NCBI GenBank assembly: GCA_026545225.1
Contig: CM048848.1
Span: 48,020,306 to 48,084,305, forward strand
Source of the DNA: Cornus controversa
Lineage: Eukaryota; Streptophyta; Magnoliopsida; Cornales; Cornaceae
DNA length: 64,000 bases
Direction: 5' to 3'
Shown here piece by piece: positions 23,600 through 36,333 of the stretch. A program made the translations under genes and the position numbers. The stretch's first letter is position 1. Every line of letters starts with the position of its first letter. Under the pieces are notes generated by a model. The model had not been told where the DNA came from and did not search any database. It saw only the letters and a list, made by a program, of their open reading frames with translations.

Positions 23600-26500
23600 A
23601 TGGGTGACAATACCTACACCATTCCTCTCGGTTATATGATCTAGACTCATCTTGAATATCTTCGTCTTGGATATCATGGATCGTAGTAGTCGCAATACCA
23701 AGAAATGTACATATTGTGGCCGCACCAACCATTCTATTGATTACTGTTGAAAACTTTACTGCAAACTCGCATGGACAAATCAGGCTACGGTTACGAGGGA
23801 GAACTCTAACTCCATAACTCAGGAACATGTTTTTATTCTTAAGGTAGAATATGATTCAATTGTCAAGCGCATCAATCTTCTATCCACCTCAACAACCACT
23901 TTGTTTGATTCAAGTAATACTTGTCTTCTTTTCTCATCCAATAAATCTTGGATTATAGATTCAGGGGTCTCTGATCATAATGACATGTAAATTTTTCCTT
24001 CTTTCTAATTTTTTTCATACTTCCTCTCCCTCGTTTGTCACGATAGCTAACGGTACCAAATCTCCAGTCCAGGAAATTGGTATTTTTAGCACACCTAGTC
24101 TAACCTTCTCCTCAGTTTTGTACCTACCTCAGTTTCTCTTTAATTTATTATCTATTCCTAAACTTAGCTCTGCCTTAAACTACTCGGTAACGTTTTATCC
24201 TAACCACTATGTCTTTTAGGATCTAAAGACGAAGAGGATTATTAGTGGGGGCTTCGCAAGGGATGGTCTCTACTACTTTCAACCGTCTCACTCACCTATT
24301 CCATCTGCACTCCATACCACGAGTTCTCTATATCAGTGGCATTGTCTTCTTGGGCACCCTTCGTTAGACAATCTTCGGCATTTAGTTCCCTCTTTACATT
24401 CTTTTTCTAGTTTTAATTGTGAAACGTGTGAGCTTAGTAAGAATCATAGGACTTTTTTTAAACTTAGGTCTGATGAGCCTTGTTTTCACTCTTTTGAACT
24501 AGTTCACTCTAACGTTTGGGGTCCAACACGAACTACTGATTTGTCTGGTGCACGTTATTTTGTTTTTTTTATTGATGACTATTATCGTTTAACTTGATTA
24601 TATGTGCTTAAAGATAGATGTTAAGTGTTTCATACATTTAGATCATTTTATACAAAAATCACTAATTAATTTGATGCCAAGTTACATATTCTTAGGACTG
24701 ACAATGCTCTTGAATATAAAGAAGGTACCCTTCAGCAATTTCTTGAGCCGAGGGTATCATCCATCAGACTTCCTGTGTTGATACTCCTCAATAAAACAAA
24801 ATTGCTGAAAGAAAGAATGAAGCAATACTTGCTATTGCCCGTGCTCTGGTAATCCAAATGAATGTAACTAAATATTTTTAGGGAGATGCAGTTCTTACTG
24901 CGGCATATCTATTGAATAGAATACCATCTTGGGTCCTTAAAAGAAAATCACCTTTTCAGATAATGTTTCCTAATAAAGACCCCTTATCTCTTCCTCCAAA
25001 AGTGTTTGTGTGCATTTGTTTTGTACATAATTTAAATCCTAGACGGGACAAACTTGACCCTCGAGATCACAAATGCATATTTTTGGGCTAATCTCGCACT
25101 AAAAAAGGATATAGGTGTTACATCATTTCTTTGAGAAAACATTTTGTTTGTGATGATATAACACTCTTTGAGCATATTCCATATTATTCTAAGGAGGGTA
25201 GTCAAGTGAAGGAATCTATTTTTCAAGAAACTGTTCTACCATCTCTCATTCTTGATACTCCTCCCGCTCCTAGGGTTTATACTCAATGACCTTGAAGGGA
25301 TACTCCTTCTACTCCTTCCACTGCTCTAGACAAAACTTTTTTGCCCCCCGCCCCAACTGTTAAACAAGTAGAGCCTTCTTTGCATCCTCTATCATCTTCC
25401 TCGGCACCTACAGATCCAGTTGTTTATCCTTCTGAGTCCGATTTTGATCTTCTCATTGCATTTCGCAAAGGTAGAAAGGTTTGTACTGATCATCCTATAT
25501 CTCATTTTGTTTCTTATAATCATTTGTCATCTTCTTTTTGAGCTTTTTCTTTATCCTTGTCATCTGTTACAGTTCCTAAGTCATACAGGGAGGTTCTTTC
25601 CTATCCTAGCTGGCAGAAAGTTATGGAAGAGAAAATGCATGCCTTACAATTGAATCATACTTGGAATCTTCTTCCAAAGGCTGCAGGTGCTCATGTTGTT
25701 GGCTGTCGTTGGGTTTTCACAGTGAAACAAAATCCTTCCTGATTGCACTGTTGATCGTTTGAAGGCTTGCCTTGTTGCTAAAGGTTTCACTCAGACCTAT
25801 GACATTGACTATACTGAGACTAGGGATGGCAATTTGCCCCACCCCGTCAGGTACCCGCTCCGCCCCGCCCCGTTTAAAACCTATTTACGGAACTGTTTAA
25901 GGAAACGGTGTGGATGGGGTTAGGGAAAATAACCTGCACTTAAATGGGGCAGGGATGGGGTAAGACCCTACCCCGACGGGTACCAACCCCATTTAAGTGT
26001 ATATATATATATATATATATTTATACTTATATATATAATATATAAAGGAAATATTAATAATATATAAAAAAAATATTAATATTATATATATCATACAACT
26101 ATACAAGTTTATGATATCAGTAATGGATGACTCAATATTTGTCATTGTGTTGCATGTACCTAAATGTGTGTTTTTGGTATATATGTATCAAAATATCAGA
26201 TTTATTATTATAAAAAATTTTGCATTAAAAAAAAAAGTATAAACGGGGCGGGGCGGGAAAAAAAAACGGTTATGGGAATGGGAAAGTTAAAACCCGCCCC
26301 GCCCCGCCTCGTTGATATACGATTGCGGGGCGGGGACGAGGCGGGGAAAGTTAAATAGTTGTGGGAACGGGGAAGTCAAAACCCGCCCCTCCCCTCCCCG
26401 TTGCCATCCCTAACTGAGACATTCTCTCCTGTGGCTAAGCTCAACTCTGTTCGCATAGTTATCTCGCTTGCTGCCAATCTTGACTGGCCTCTCCATTAAC

Positions 26501-27690
26501 TCGATGTCAAAAATATTTTTCTTTATGGTGATTTTACCAAGACAGAGAATATGACTCAACATCCTGGGTTTAAGTCCAAGGGAGAATGTGTTTGTCACCT
26601 CAAAAAGTCTATTATGGACTCAAACAATCACCTCGTGCATGGTTTGATAAATTTAGTAGGGTAGTGTTTGCTCATAGCATGACTAGAAGTCTAGCTGATC
26701 ATTCAATTTTTTTTAAAAAGACGAAGAGTGGTATTATGATTTTGGTGGTCTATGTGGATGATATCGCCATTACTGGGAGTGCAAGGAGGGGATTCAGACC
26801 TTGATTTGTCATTTGGGTTTGAATTTTCTCACTAAAGATTTGGGCAAGCTCCATTATTTTCTTGGTATTGAAGTTGCGAGATTGAAGAAATGTATTTGTT
26901 TATCTTAGAGAAAATATACTCTTGATATCTTAAGGGATACAGGTTATCTTGGCTCTAAACCTGCAACAACATCTATGGAGACTAATCTGAAGTTATTGCC
27001 TGAGGTTGGTAACTTGGTTGATGATCTAGAGATGTACAAATGACTTGTAGGCAAGTTGATTTACCTAACCATTACTCATCCAGATATTGCCCATACAGTC
27101 AGTGTTGTGAGTCAATTTATAGCAAGCCCACGAGTCCCTCACATGGAGGTGGTTATATGAATTTTAAAGTATCTCAAAGGAGCTCCGGGTTATGGTCTTT
27201 TCTATCAGTCATCTAGACATATGCGCATTGAAGATTACACTGATTTTAATTGGGCAGGTTCTCCTTCAGACAAACATTCAATGACTAGTTACTGTACTTT
27301 TATAGGAGAAAATCTAGTAACTTGAAAAAGTAAGAAGTAGTCGGTTGTGGCACGGTTTAGTGCTGAAGCTGAGTACTGTGCAATGGCTTATACTTCATGT
27401 GAGCTAACTTGGTTAAGAACTTTGTTACAAGAATTTGGGTTTTCTCATCTCTTCTCTATTGTGATAATTAAGCAGCTATTCATATTGCCAATAACCCAAT
27501 TTTTCATGAGCGAACCAAACATATCGAGGTTGATTGTCATTTCATTCGTGCTTAGGTGACTTCCAAAGAAATTGCGACTTCGTTTATATCATTTGGTAAT
27601 TAATTAGCAGATCTCTTTACTAAAGCCCTTTTAAAGCATGTCATTGATTTTATCTGCCGCAAGCTGGGAGTTATTAACATCTACTCTCCA
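23600..27690 (+). pseudogene. copia copy A gag-pol remnants
   Basis: From a Met at 23600 the frame encodes MGDNTYTIPLGYMI and a stop. About 25 codons later comes the zinc knuckle CTYCGRTNHSIDYC (about 23709-23750), so most of gag is absent. Protease: SWIIDSGVSDH near 23945-23980. Zinc-binding region: WHCLLGHPSLDNLRH and CETCELSKNH (about 24340-24445). Integrase then runs to about 24870. RT begins before 25600; after the MITE it resumes with KLNSVRIVISLA and reaches LVVYVDDIAITGS (about 26740-26785) with the YVDD catalytic box intact. RNase H spans about 27230-27450. Many stops and frameshifts interrupt all domains. Confidence 0.9.
25821..26412. mobile_element. non-autonomous hAT-type MITE, TSD ACTGAGAC
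   Basis: Perfect 12-bp terminal inverted repeats TAGGGATGGCAA / TTGCCATCCCTA, flanked by a perfect 8-bp duplication ACTGAGAC (25813-25820 and 26413-26420). The 8-bp length is the hAT hallmark. Both ends carry many GGGGCGGGG / CCCCGCCCC motifs; the middle is (AT)n-rich. The related copy B has the uninterrupted sequence TATACTGAGGCATTCTCTC at about 62437-62455, which serves as an empty site. Confidence 0.95.
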
Positions 27691-27703
27691 GCTTGAGGGG
27701 GAG

Positions 27704-27936
27704 TGTTGTGATAGCTAATTCTCAGATCTTCCTTGATTAGGGGTTTGATCAATTATTCCTTAATTAGGGGTATAATTTATGTTTTCATATATTGTTGTCT
27801 TTTTTTATTTTATTTCTTGAAAATACTATATATTGAGATTGTAATCACCCTTTTGGAATATGAAATACAGATTATATTTCTTTCTCTCATCTCTCTCTCT
27901 CTAATAGTTCTCTCAATTTAGCTTATATCTTTGATA
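27704..27936 (+). repeat. 3' LTR of copia copy A
   Basis: Begins TGTTGTGATAGCTAATTC after the polypurine tract and ends ATATCTTTGATA, the final CA decayed to TA. Pairs with 23115-23341 and with the copy B LTR at 63738-63956. Confidence 0.92.
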
Positions 27937-28247
27937 AACACCATTACTTCAAGTTTAAAGTAATAATGTTGAATCACGAATTAAAGGCTTGTAGAGCACT
28001 ATAACTTGCTACAACACCGTAACACCTGTAGGGTAGATCCTAATCCCTTATGTGATATTCTAGATGTATGATGTTTATATATGCATTTACGAGTATGTGT
28101 GTGTGCATAATTAATTTCTTGTTTGCATATTGCCTACATGCAATGGCCATAAAGAAAACAAAATTAATGAAGGGTTGTTCTGTGATTTTGATACCTTCAC
28201 AAACAGGTTAGACTCGTTTCATGTTTGTTTATTTACTAAAAGAATTA

Positions 28248-28643
28248 TGTTAGGATTGTAGACAACCTTTAGTAGACAACCCAGAAGTTCGCAGGTGTGA
28301 AGCCCCCTGCTTGGGGGTGGCAGGGGACGCGTTGAAAATGACATTTGGTGTTTCTGCAGGGGTATTTTTGTCTTTACAAGTTAACCCTAAACTTATAAGT
28401 AGTGAGTGTTTTTAGGGTTAGGTAGAGATTGAAATGTGTATACTATAAATTGATCATTCAATATAGTGAATTTGTGTGGCTTCTGAGGACGTAGGCACGT
28501 TTTGCCGAACCTCATATATATGTGTGTTTTGTTTCTATTTTTCTTTTTTCTGTAATTTTTTTCATTTGCTGTGTGATTCTTGTGATTCATAGTTTCCAAG
28601 GTCTGAAGGGGTTAGAGATTAAACGCGTAGTTTATTTCCAACA
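28248..28643 (+). mobile_element. solo copia-type LTR, near-perfect TSD
   Basis: A 396-bp block starts TGTTAGGATTG and ends TTTCCAACA. Flanks are AATTA (28243-28247) and AATCA (28644-28648), a 5-bp duplication with one change. The segment GGACGTAGGCACGTTTTGCCGAACC near the 3' side is typical of plant copia LTRs and recurs in altered form in the LTR at 60274-60571. No internal region adjoins it. Confidence 0.72.
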
Positions 28644-29016
28644 AATCAAGGTCGAACAAAATTATTGACTCGTTTATTAAACAAGTCGAGGCTTAAACAT
28701 CTCTATACTCAACTCGTTTGCTAGTGAAGAGGCTTGTTTTGAGCTTATATATATATGTTTGGTCCAACATACAAAAACATCCATTAACCATTTAATCATT
28801 TGATGTTGTGTCAAATTACACATGGATAGAGCGATTGGAGTTTATTATCTTGACCTCCCCTAAGACCATCAGTGATCTAACGAATGTCAAATGTTAGTGT
28901 AAAAAATCATTTATGCCCTCATTTGTAATATATTTTTACCTCCACCCACAGCTATTGCCACCATACCATATCTCTTTCTTCTCTCCTTTATCTTTTAACA
29001 TCAAATCACAAATGCA
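28644..29016. other. non-coding, nothing recognised
   Basis: Short AT-rich spacer between a solo LTR and a long (AT)n tract. No coding or terminal repeat signal seen. Confidence 0.5.
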
Positions 29017-29017
29017 T

Positions 29018-29110
<93 letters not shown>

Positions 29111-29135
29111 CTAATCTCTTTCTCATCGATGAGTA
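29017..29135. repeat. long interrupted (AT)n tract with degenerate palindrome end
   Basis: (AT)n with a few AC interruptions at 29017-29108, followed by CTAATCTCTTTCTCATCGATGAG, a diverged relative of the palindrome family seen at 11147 and 37999. Confidence 0.8.
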
Positions 29136-29749
29136 ATCCACTTACCTCCTTTCCAAAAATAATATCATTTTCTCCTTATTTTAAATTTATAGAATTAATG
29201 CTACCAATTCCTTACCTATTTAAAAAAAAAAAAGGTTATAAAAAAAGTATTTAAAAATTTTCAAATCTTTATCCCTACCCAGTCTCAAACTTCAGACTTC
29301 ATTTTGAAAGAAAAATGAGAGTTAGGTTCTTGTCTCTCTAGTTCCAAAAAAGCCCAATAAGCATCCAATCAACCCAATTTTGGTCAGCATTAGGAGTGGT
29401 TATATATGGTCATACGTCACAGTCATTAAAATGTTGAATTTTTTCAAGTTGTTCTAAGTTTTCATATAGCAATGAAGGGAAAAAAACTTAAATTGCAACC
29501 CATTAATTTCTTTCAATAATATTATATGATTCTTTCTAATATTTTATCTAATAGACGTTGTTTAGACTCAACAAATGCAATTTATGCAATAAAGAGACAA
29601 CCTTCTTTGATTAACATAAAAAAGAGTATATGGTTTCAAAAAGAGTGGGCTCTCCCAAACTCTATTTTCACGGCATGATGGAATTGTTTCTCCAATACCT
29701 TTATTGGTTGTGGATGAGCCTTGCAAGCCTAATTAGAAGGAATGTTTTT

Positions 29750-30330
29750 AGTCACTCAAGCATGGACCATTGGTTTCTTCTTGTTCTCAGCATCGACATT
29801 AAGTAAGATATCAACATCGATATTAAGTAAGATACAAATGACCTCTAGCTCCTTAAAACACCAGTATTTATAAACAACCTGATATGGTGGAGATGGCATT
29901 GGGCACAATCTTTCTTGATTGACATCAAAGTATACGAAAGGTTTTTCTAAGCAAATTTAAATCAAATGGATGGAATCATTGCAATAGACTCTATCATCGA
30001 AGTCCATTGCTTTTGTCGATAAATGATTTCTAGAGGTTGTCACGCATTTGTTTCTGAAGAATAAATATGTACTTGATACAAGTAGTCCTTACCTTTGTGA
30101 AATAGTGAAATAAAACAACTTTGTAAAGGCCAAATTGAAAGCCAAATTTACACGGGCAGCAGGATAAGTGGGGGGAGGGAAAAGTGAGGGAAGAGTAGAG
30201 AATTGCTTGGTAGTAGGATTGTAAACATGGTAAATAGATCTGGAATTATGACCTAGCTTAGTTAAAGAGCATATGAGTAGAAAACCATTACAGGAATTTA
30301 TGATTGTCGTACACATATTGGGAAAGAGAA
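29750..30330 (-). pseudogene. decayed F-box protein gene (F-box associated domain)
   Basis: The open piece at 30089-30316 encodes INSCNGFLLICS, then YHVYNPTTKQFSTLPSL and VNLAFNLAF, the pattern of the F-box-associated (FBA) domain: SCNGLL, VxNPxTxxxxxLP, LAFDP. Below it, in shifting frames, come IYSSETNAW (about 30030-30060), VYCNDSIHLI (about 29965-30000) and YFDVNQERLCPMPSPP (about 29880-29940), all in the FBA order. The N-terminal F-box itself is not visible above 30330. Several stops and frameshifts make it a pseudogene. Normal role of such proteins: substrate recognition in SCF ubiquitin ligases. Confidence 0.75.
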
Positions 30331-32470
30331 AAGAAGATTATAGCCTAGAATGTGTTCGATTTTAGATCGAGATTTACAGCCGAAGAAAAGGATGGAGATT
30401 TGGGGATGATGTAAGGATTGTCCTTTGTGTTGTTGCTAGAGGAGAGAAAAAAAGTGTATGACTCATAAAAGAGGGAAAATTATTGAATACCATAGGGGTT
30501 CCATATATTGGGAGAATCCCACCACTAGTAACTCATTGTTTAATATTATGTCCTAAAATAGTGTGAAATAGAGGTTTACTATTGGTTGAATTCTATAAAT
30601 ATGGAATCATCGGGGTAGCTAATAATCACTTGTAAAAGAGAGAGAGAGTATTTTTTTGATAACCCGTATGACTTATTTTTAATTTTTGTAAAGTTTTAAA
30701 CTACCATCAAGATTTTATTGGGCCACATCCCATATCAGTAGGAAGTTTTTACTAATATGGCCTGAGGCAAGAATTATTATTTTTAGTTTTTGTGTTTCTT
30801 ATTGGTCGCACCTCATCACTTTTTATGCGACTTTGGTGGTGAGATCATAGTATCCGCCAAAAAATTACCTATCTTCATGGTCATTCAAAAGCAATCGTTC
30901 TGAATGTGAATATAACATATGAAGAATGTTTGCATGAATTATCCACATGACTTGAAATTGATTTGGTTGACAAATAATTACTCTATAGTAATAAATTTAA
31001 GAAAGATCAATTTTTGCAGTTGTCTAACAACACTACTTTTAAAGCAATGTTTAGAGTAAATGAGGAAATAGCTGATGTTTACGTGAGGAATCAATGTGAC
31101 ATTGAGAAAATCCTAGCAATATTACCATCTTAGCCCATTAGTTCCAGGTACATTAACACTATACACACTTTTTATTGTAATTGTCACAATATTAGTGTTA
31201 TTTTTTGCATAATATGGACAAAATGATCTTATACGCAGTCCTTGTGCTTAATGATAAATTAGATCACATTAATAAAATTTTAAATTATTGTGAAGTAACA
31301 ATGTCACAGCTGTGAAGTAAATTTATTACAAATGTGAAGTAAAATTTTCATGTTTGTGAAGTAAAAGTATCACGTCTCTTCAAAATAAATTTTTTTAAAT
31401 GAGTTGAGGATATGTTAGTGTTTGTTTCTACATGGTATGAACAAAAGGATCCTATTGGGGTATTCATCGTGTTGTAGTTCTAATATTGGACACTCTAAAA
31501 TCGAATTGTCGGGCTTCTGCCAGTTAATTCCAGCACTTGCGTAACAGCATATTGTTGGTTGGTCTAATGCAATCTTTGGAGAATTTAGACGAAGATGTAC
31601 AAATGAACTTCGTCTACTGCACTAGTTCACGACGCATCTTTGGAGAATTTGGATGATATTTTTTTTAAAGGAATGTGGGCATACATAACTCTTTTTATCT
31701 AATTTTATAGAAACCCTAGATTTCTTTCTTTTATTTCCTGTCTTGTGTTTGGTTAATTTGGTGTTGGCTTTGATTTGGGTGTATTTGTCAGTGTGTAGCC
31801 TTGTGTTGGTTTGATTTTTTTTTACCTGTTTAGATTATGTTTTCTTACTAGCTTGTTGTATTGACATGCAAATTATGTACTAATTTCTTGATCATGCATT
31901 ATTAAATTTCAAGTCCAAAGACAGGGCAGACATCCATGATTTCTCCCAAAAGCTTATATTAAGTGTCTAGAACAAAATGAAGCAAAATAACATTGGAAAC
32001 TAAATTATAGTAACCATCACATAAAGGTTAAACTATTCTTATATCAAGTAAACTTGAAAAAAAATTCATAAAGATGCCAAAGACATAAAGAAAATAACCA
32101 ATGGATTTAAAGCTAAACGTTCAGAGTAAGTTTTTATTATTCTAAAACTTTAATTGTTACCATGAATATTTGAGCCCCAAATGTTTTTCATGACACAGTT
32201 CTAATGTAGCAGTATGGCATAACCTCATAATCTCATAAATTTAAACTTTAGTGAATTTTATTAAACTAATCAACATAATTTATTTTTAATACACTAGTGG
32301 TATACTTACAATTTTTTTTTACCATTCACCACTTTTGTGATTATAAATAAACTTAAAGATGAAGTTAGAGGGATGTCTTTATTGGTCGTTGTCTTAATAA
32401 ATACTTGTCATTATATGTAAACTATTCACTTAATTTTATGTAAATAAGTATATTTTTTTAAAAAACAGTT
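30331..32470. other. non-coding region, no gene recognised
   Basis: AT-rich with no recognisable domain in any frame. At 31288-31370 the motif TGTGAAGTAA recurs four times at roughly 25-bp spacing. An open stretch near 31020-31130 has no family that I know. The 5' end of the hAT element below should lie here, but I could not identify its terminus. Confidence 0.5.
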
Positions 32471-34915
32471 ATGTTGAAATGCTTTCAAAGAGAATCAAAG
32501 TTGAGAACCCCTATAGAGAGAAATGGTGACAATTTAAAGCAAAGTTGTTCTAAGTCTTCTGACATCAACTTCGAGGATCTTCAAGCAAATTTGAGACAAA
32601 ATTTGAAGATCATATTTTCAAAAGGGTCCTTGCCAACCTAGGAGACTCATTCTTTCCTCTAGAGAAGTTTCAAAAAACGTTATGACATTTCAACCTTACT
32701 GTAGTAACCCTTGTGGACGGGTGTGAATGGACGGGTGCAAAGATAGACACTGGGCTGAGCTACCACACTGACAGGGTACAGGGTGCTCAATCCCACATCG
32801 CCTGGGTGTGAAAAAGGGGATGTGCTTATATGTAGTATGTTCTCTTCAAATGGTATGAGGCCTTTTGGGGTAAAACTCAAGAGCAAAATCGTGCGGGCTC
32901 AGGCTCAAAGCGGACAATATCATACCATGTGTTGGAGCGGGGTATTACACTTACTTGGTATAGTGATTATATAAATTGGCTAGAGTATAGAATAACTAAA
33001 GATGCGGCGTTTTGCCTATGCTGCTATCTTTTTAAGCCAAATATCGGAGAATAAGCAGGAGATGACTCCTTTGTGGGTGAGGGGTTTTCAAATCGGAAGA
33101 AAAAATAATATTTCTAAATTTATGTTGAAGGCCCCAATAATTTTTACAACCAAGCTTATATATCGTGTGATGCTTTGATGAACCAAAAATCAACACATTC
33201 GAACAATATTCTCCAAGCAGTCGAACCAAGTAAGAAGTGAATATTGAACTTGTTTGAATACATCAGTTGAATGTATCTGATATCTTCTATGCCAAGGACT
33301 TGCATCTCATTTCCATGATGAATCTGAGAATTCAAACAATCAAGGAAACTTTCTTGAACTTTTGAGATACACTGGTCGTCACAATGAGGTTATTAAAACA
33401 ATTGTATTAGGAAATGCTCCTAAAAATATGAAATTAACATCACACAATATTTAAAAGACATTGTTAATGTAATTGCTATAAAGATTATCAATATTATTAT
33501 CAAAGACATTGGAGATCATTTTTTTTAATTTTAATTGATAAGTCTCGTGACGTATCAATAAATAAACAAATGGCTATTGTGTTACGTTACATGAAGAATG
33601 GGTGCATCATTGAGCCTTTTATTGGTATGGTACATGTTACATATATAAATGCTCTTTCACTTAAGACAACGATTTATAATTTATTTTCTACACTTGAATT
33701 GAGCATTTCTAAACTACATGGATAAGGTTATAATGGAGCTAGTAATATGTAAGGCGAGTTCAATGGTTTTAAAATGCTTATTTTGACTGAAAATGATTTT
33801 TTTTTTTATGTTCATTGTTTTGCTTACCAACTTCAATTAGTTTTTGTTGCTGTAGCAAAGAATCATGGACAAATTTTCTCTTTTTTCATATAATGTGGTG
33901 AATGTAGTTGAAGTCTCATGTGAATGTCGTGATATGTTTCGAGATAAACAAATTGCCGAAGTGATTGAGGGACTTAACAATGACGAGCTTTCAAGCGGGC
34001 AAGGCCTAAATCAGAGTACTTCTCTTATACGTCCAGGAGATGCCAATTGGGGTTCACATTATGGTACTTTGATTAGCTTGATTACAATATTCCTATTTGT
34101 AATTAGTGTTCTTAAGATTATTGATGTGAATGGATTAAAATTTGAAAAAAATAGGTAAAACAGCTAATCTACTTAGGTTGATACAATCCTTTAATTTTAT
34201 ATTCACTCTCCAATTGATGAAGACATTGTTAGGATTTAGAAATGAATTATCAAAAGTGCTACAAAGAAAAGATCAAGATATAGTGAACTCAATGTTTTTA
34301 GTTAAAATATGTAAGCAACGTCTACAAATGTTGACGGCGGATGGGTGGGAATCTTTATTTGACGAAGTTTTTTCTTTTTGTGATACATGGGATTGATGTT
34401 CACAACATGGATCATGTGTTCTTTGCTTAAGGACGACCACATCGTAAAGTGCAAGAAATGACAAACTTGTATTAATATCGTGTTAAGTTGTTTTATTTTA
34501 TCATAAATATGCAACTTCAAGAGCTAAATAATCGTTTTAGTGAGGCAAATACTGAGTTACTCTTTTGTGTGGCATGTTTATGTTCAGACGATGCATTATT
34601 TTCTTTTAACAAGCAAAAGATAACTTGTCTTACTAAATATTATCCAAAAGAATTTTCTACAAACAAGATCATAAAACTTGATGCTCAATTTGAGATTTAT
34701 ATTCTTGATGTGCGCTCTAGTAGTGGCTTTGAAGAAGTGGAAGGGATTTTCGCTCCTGCAAAAAAAATGGTTGAAATAAAAAAAGACAAGGTGTGTCCAT
34801 TGGTGTATTTTCCTATGACGTTGGTGTTGATCTTACCAATCGCGATTATCATGGTGGAGAGGGTACTTTCTGTTATGATAATGAAGCTATCATGTATCGC
34901 TTTCAAAATATGAAA
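32471..34915 (+). pseudogene. hAT-type transposase (TTF zinc finger / ZMYM1-like protein), decayed and interrupted
   Basis: Starts with MLKCFQRESKL, resembling the MxRYFKRKS start of plant TTF-type zinc-finger hAT proteins. It continues with INFEDLQANL and KIIFSKGSLPT and is cut by a solo LTR at 32700-32949. It resumes YLNWLEYRITKDAAFCLCCY and LFKPNIGE, then GHDESENSNNQGNFLELLRY-like sequence (about 33300-33390), KLTSHNI.KDIVNVI, DVSINKQMAIVLRYMKNGC (about 33550-33615), GLNQSTSLIRPGDANWGSHY (about 34000-34060) and, at the end, a decayed hAT dimerisation region LVLILPIAIIMVERVLSVM. Stops and frameshifts are frequent. Known family role: cut-and-paste transposition or a domesticated derivative; this copy is dead. 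Confidence 0.85.
32700..32949 (+). mobile_element. 250-bp solo LTR, TSD CTTAC, inserted in the hAT ORF
   Basis: TGTAGTAACCC...GGTATTACA with perfect 5-bp duplications CTTAC (32695-32699 and 32950-32954). It contains CAATCCCACATCGCCTGGG and the end GGACAATATCATACCATGTG, phrases I know from widely dispersed small plant elements. The same 3' phrase occurs in the TRIM-like relic at 45846-46300. The hAT reading resumes right after it. Confidence 0.88.
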
Positions 34916-35195
34916 TCCCATCGAGGACAAGTGTAATTTTATTTAATGGGAATATTATTAATCAATACATTGCTTTTTATATTTGTCAAGTATTCTAGCT
35001 TGTTTCTTTTTATTTGAATATGATATCAACCTATTGGGTTTTGAAGGTGAACAAATAAATTCTTTATATGAATTTTTAATTCACATTACTAAAGAACATT
35101 GTTACTCAAGTATTGACCCTAGAGCTAAGGTTTATGGCAAACAATGTACAAATTTTAATTTAAAACAATTATATAAGCAAATTAAACATTATTCT

Positions 35196-36333
35196 TGATA
35201 AGTGCACAAAATATGTTGTTTTATATCTCAAAATAAGTCTTTAATTACTCTTTTACTTTATTTAAATATTCTTATCTTTGCATTTTATGTTTTATCGGGG
35301 TTGATTTCTAAATAAGAAGAAAAGCAGTAAAAAAGGCCTAAAAAGAATATATATAGCCAAAGATAAATATCAAAAGAATTGTAGAAGAGATGATATTCTG
35401 TGCAATTTACTTCATAAGAGGTCTCAAGTTCAAAACTTTGCAAAATATTTTTTATACGGCCATGTCTGCAGTCCAGCATTCAAATTAAGATATGGAGATC
35501 AAATATTTAAATTCAAAATTTTGAAATTTTGTTTTTAAATTTTGTATTTTGAATTTTTGTTTTTAAATTTTGTATTTTAAAATTTTCCCACCTAAACCAT
35601 TCACCTCTATCTCTATAAATAGGGCGTCTTAGAGGATGGTGAAGGGGGTTAGAAATTGTAGAAAAAAATAAAGTGTAGTTGTAAATATTTTCTTGTAAAC
35701 ACATCTCTCAAGGGAGTGATGAAGCCACCATGGGTGAAATATAAGTAAGTTGTTTTATTTTCTTATCTAATTTTTTCTCCTAAGAGCATTCTTCTACTCT
35801 TCTATTTTGGATTTTTATTTTCTAAAATTAGAGGGAGGATTCTTCGTGTTTGCCAAATAATGGTAATTCGAATAATGCCTACCTCTGTTTACCTAGCCAA
35901 TGTGTATCAGATTAAATAAAGAAATGTCTCTCTCATATATAATCAAGTTTGCTTTTTATGTCATATTTTCCTTCATCTTTTCAAGTTGTAATTGGATTGG
36001 TGAAGAGTATTGTTTATTGGAGGAAAAATCATATAGGAATAATAAAAAATTTATTTATGTGGAGTCGTGGTGGTGGATTCTCTTCCCTTGAGATTTATTT
36101 TATTATTATAGTTTTATTTATTCATTATAATTCCAAAATAAAAAATATTTTTAAAAAAATAATTTTCATTCCATAAATTAGTGTATGAATTTGAGCTCAT
36201 TCGAAATCTCACTTGAGAGTGGTTCGACCCTGCTTATTACTATACAATTTTTAGTAGTGTTTTTGCAAGTTTTATTATTTTTGTACAAAGTGTAGAGAAG
36301 TAATAACAAACATCTACTATTCTACATTCATCA
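35196..36333 (+). mobile_element. solo LTR, family S (copy 2), TSD ATTCT
   Basis: 1.14-kb block starting TGATAAGTGCACAAAA and ending CTACATTCATCA, with perfect flanks ATTCT (35191-35195 and 36334-36338). It contains CTCTATAAATAGGG (about 35612), a likely TATA core, and GAGAGTGGTTCGACCCTGC near the 3' end. The open frames inside (35285-35479, 35900-36091, 35949-36176) are non-coding LTR sequence. Confidence 0.92.

Larger units (their letters stand above)
23115..27936 (+). mobile_element. Ty1/copia retrotransposon copy A, both LTRs, gag-deleted, dead
   Basis: Two related LTRs (23115-23341 and 27704-27936) enclose a body with zinc knuckle, protease, integrase, RT and RNase H in copia order. Flanks AACAT (23110-23114) and AACAC (27937-27941) look like a 5-bp target duplication with one change. 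A polypurine tract TTGAGGGGGAG precedes the 3' LTR, and the PBS position after the 5' LTR is decayed to TAATATCAGAG. Nearly all of gag before the zinc knuckle is missing, as in copy B. A 592-bp hAT MITE is inserted in the RT (25821-26412). Confidence 0.93.

Noticed and set aside
23598..23828. 76-codon minus-strand open frame, also at 60820-61050
   Set aside because: Antisense shadow of the truncated copia gag region; conserved only because copies A and B are the same element.
30980..31140. Open stretch that might be coding
   Set aside because: No family recognised and no continuation in neighbouring sequence; below what I can support.
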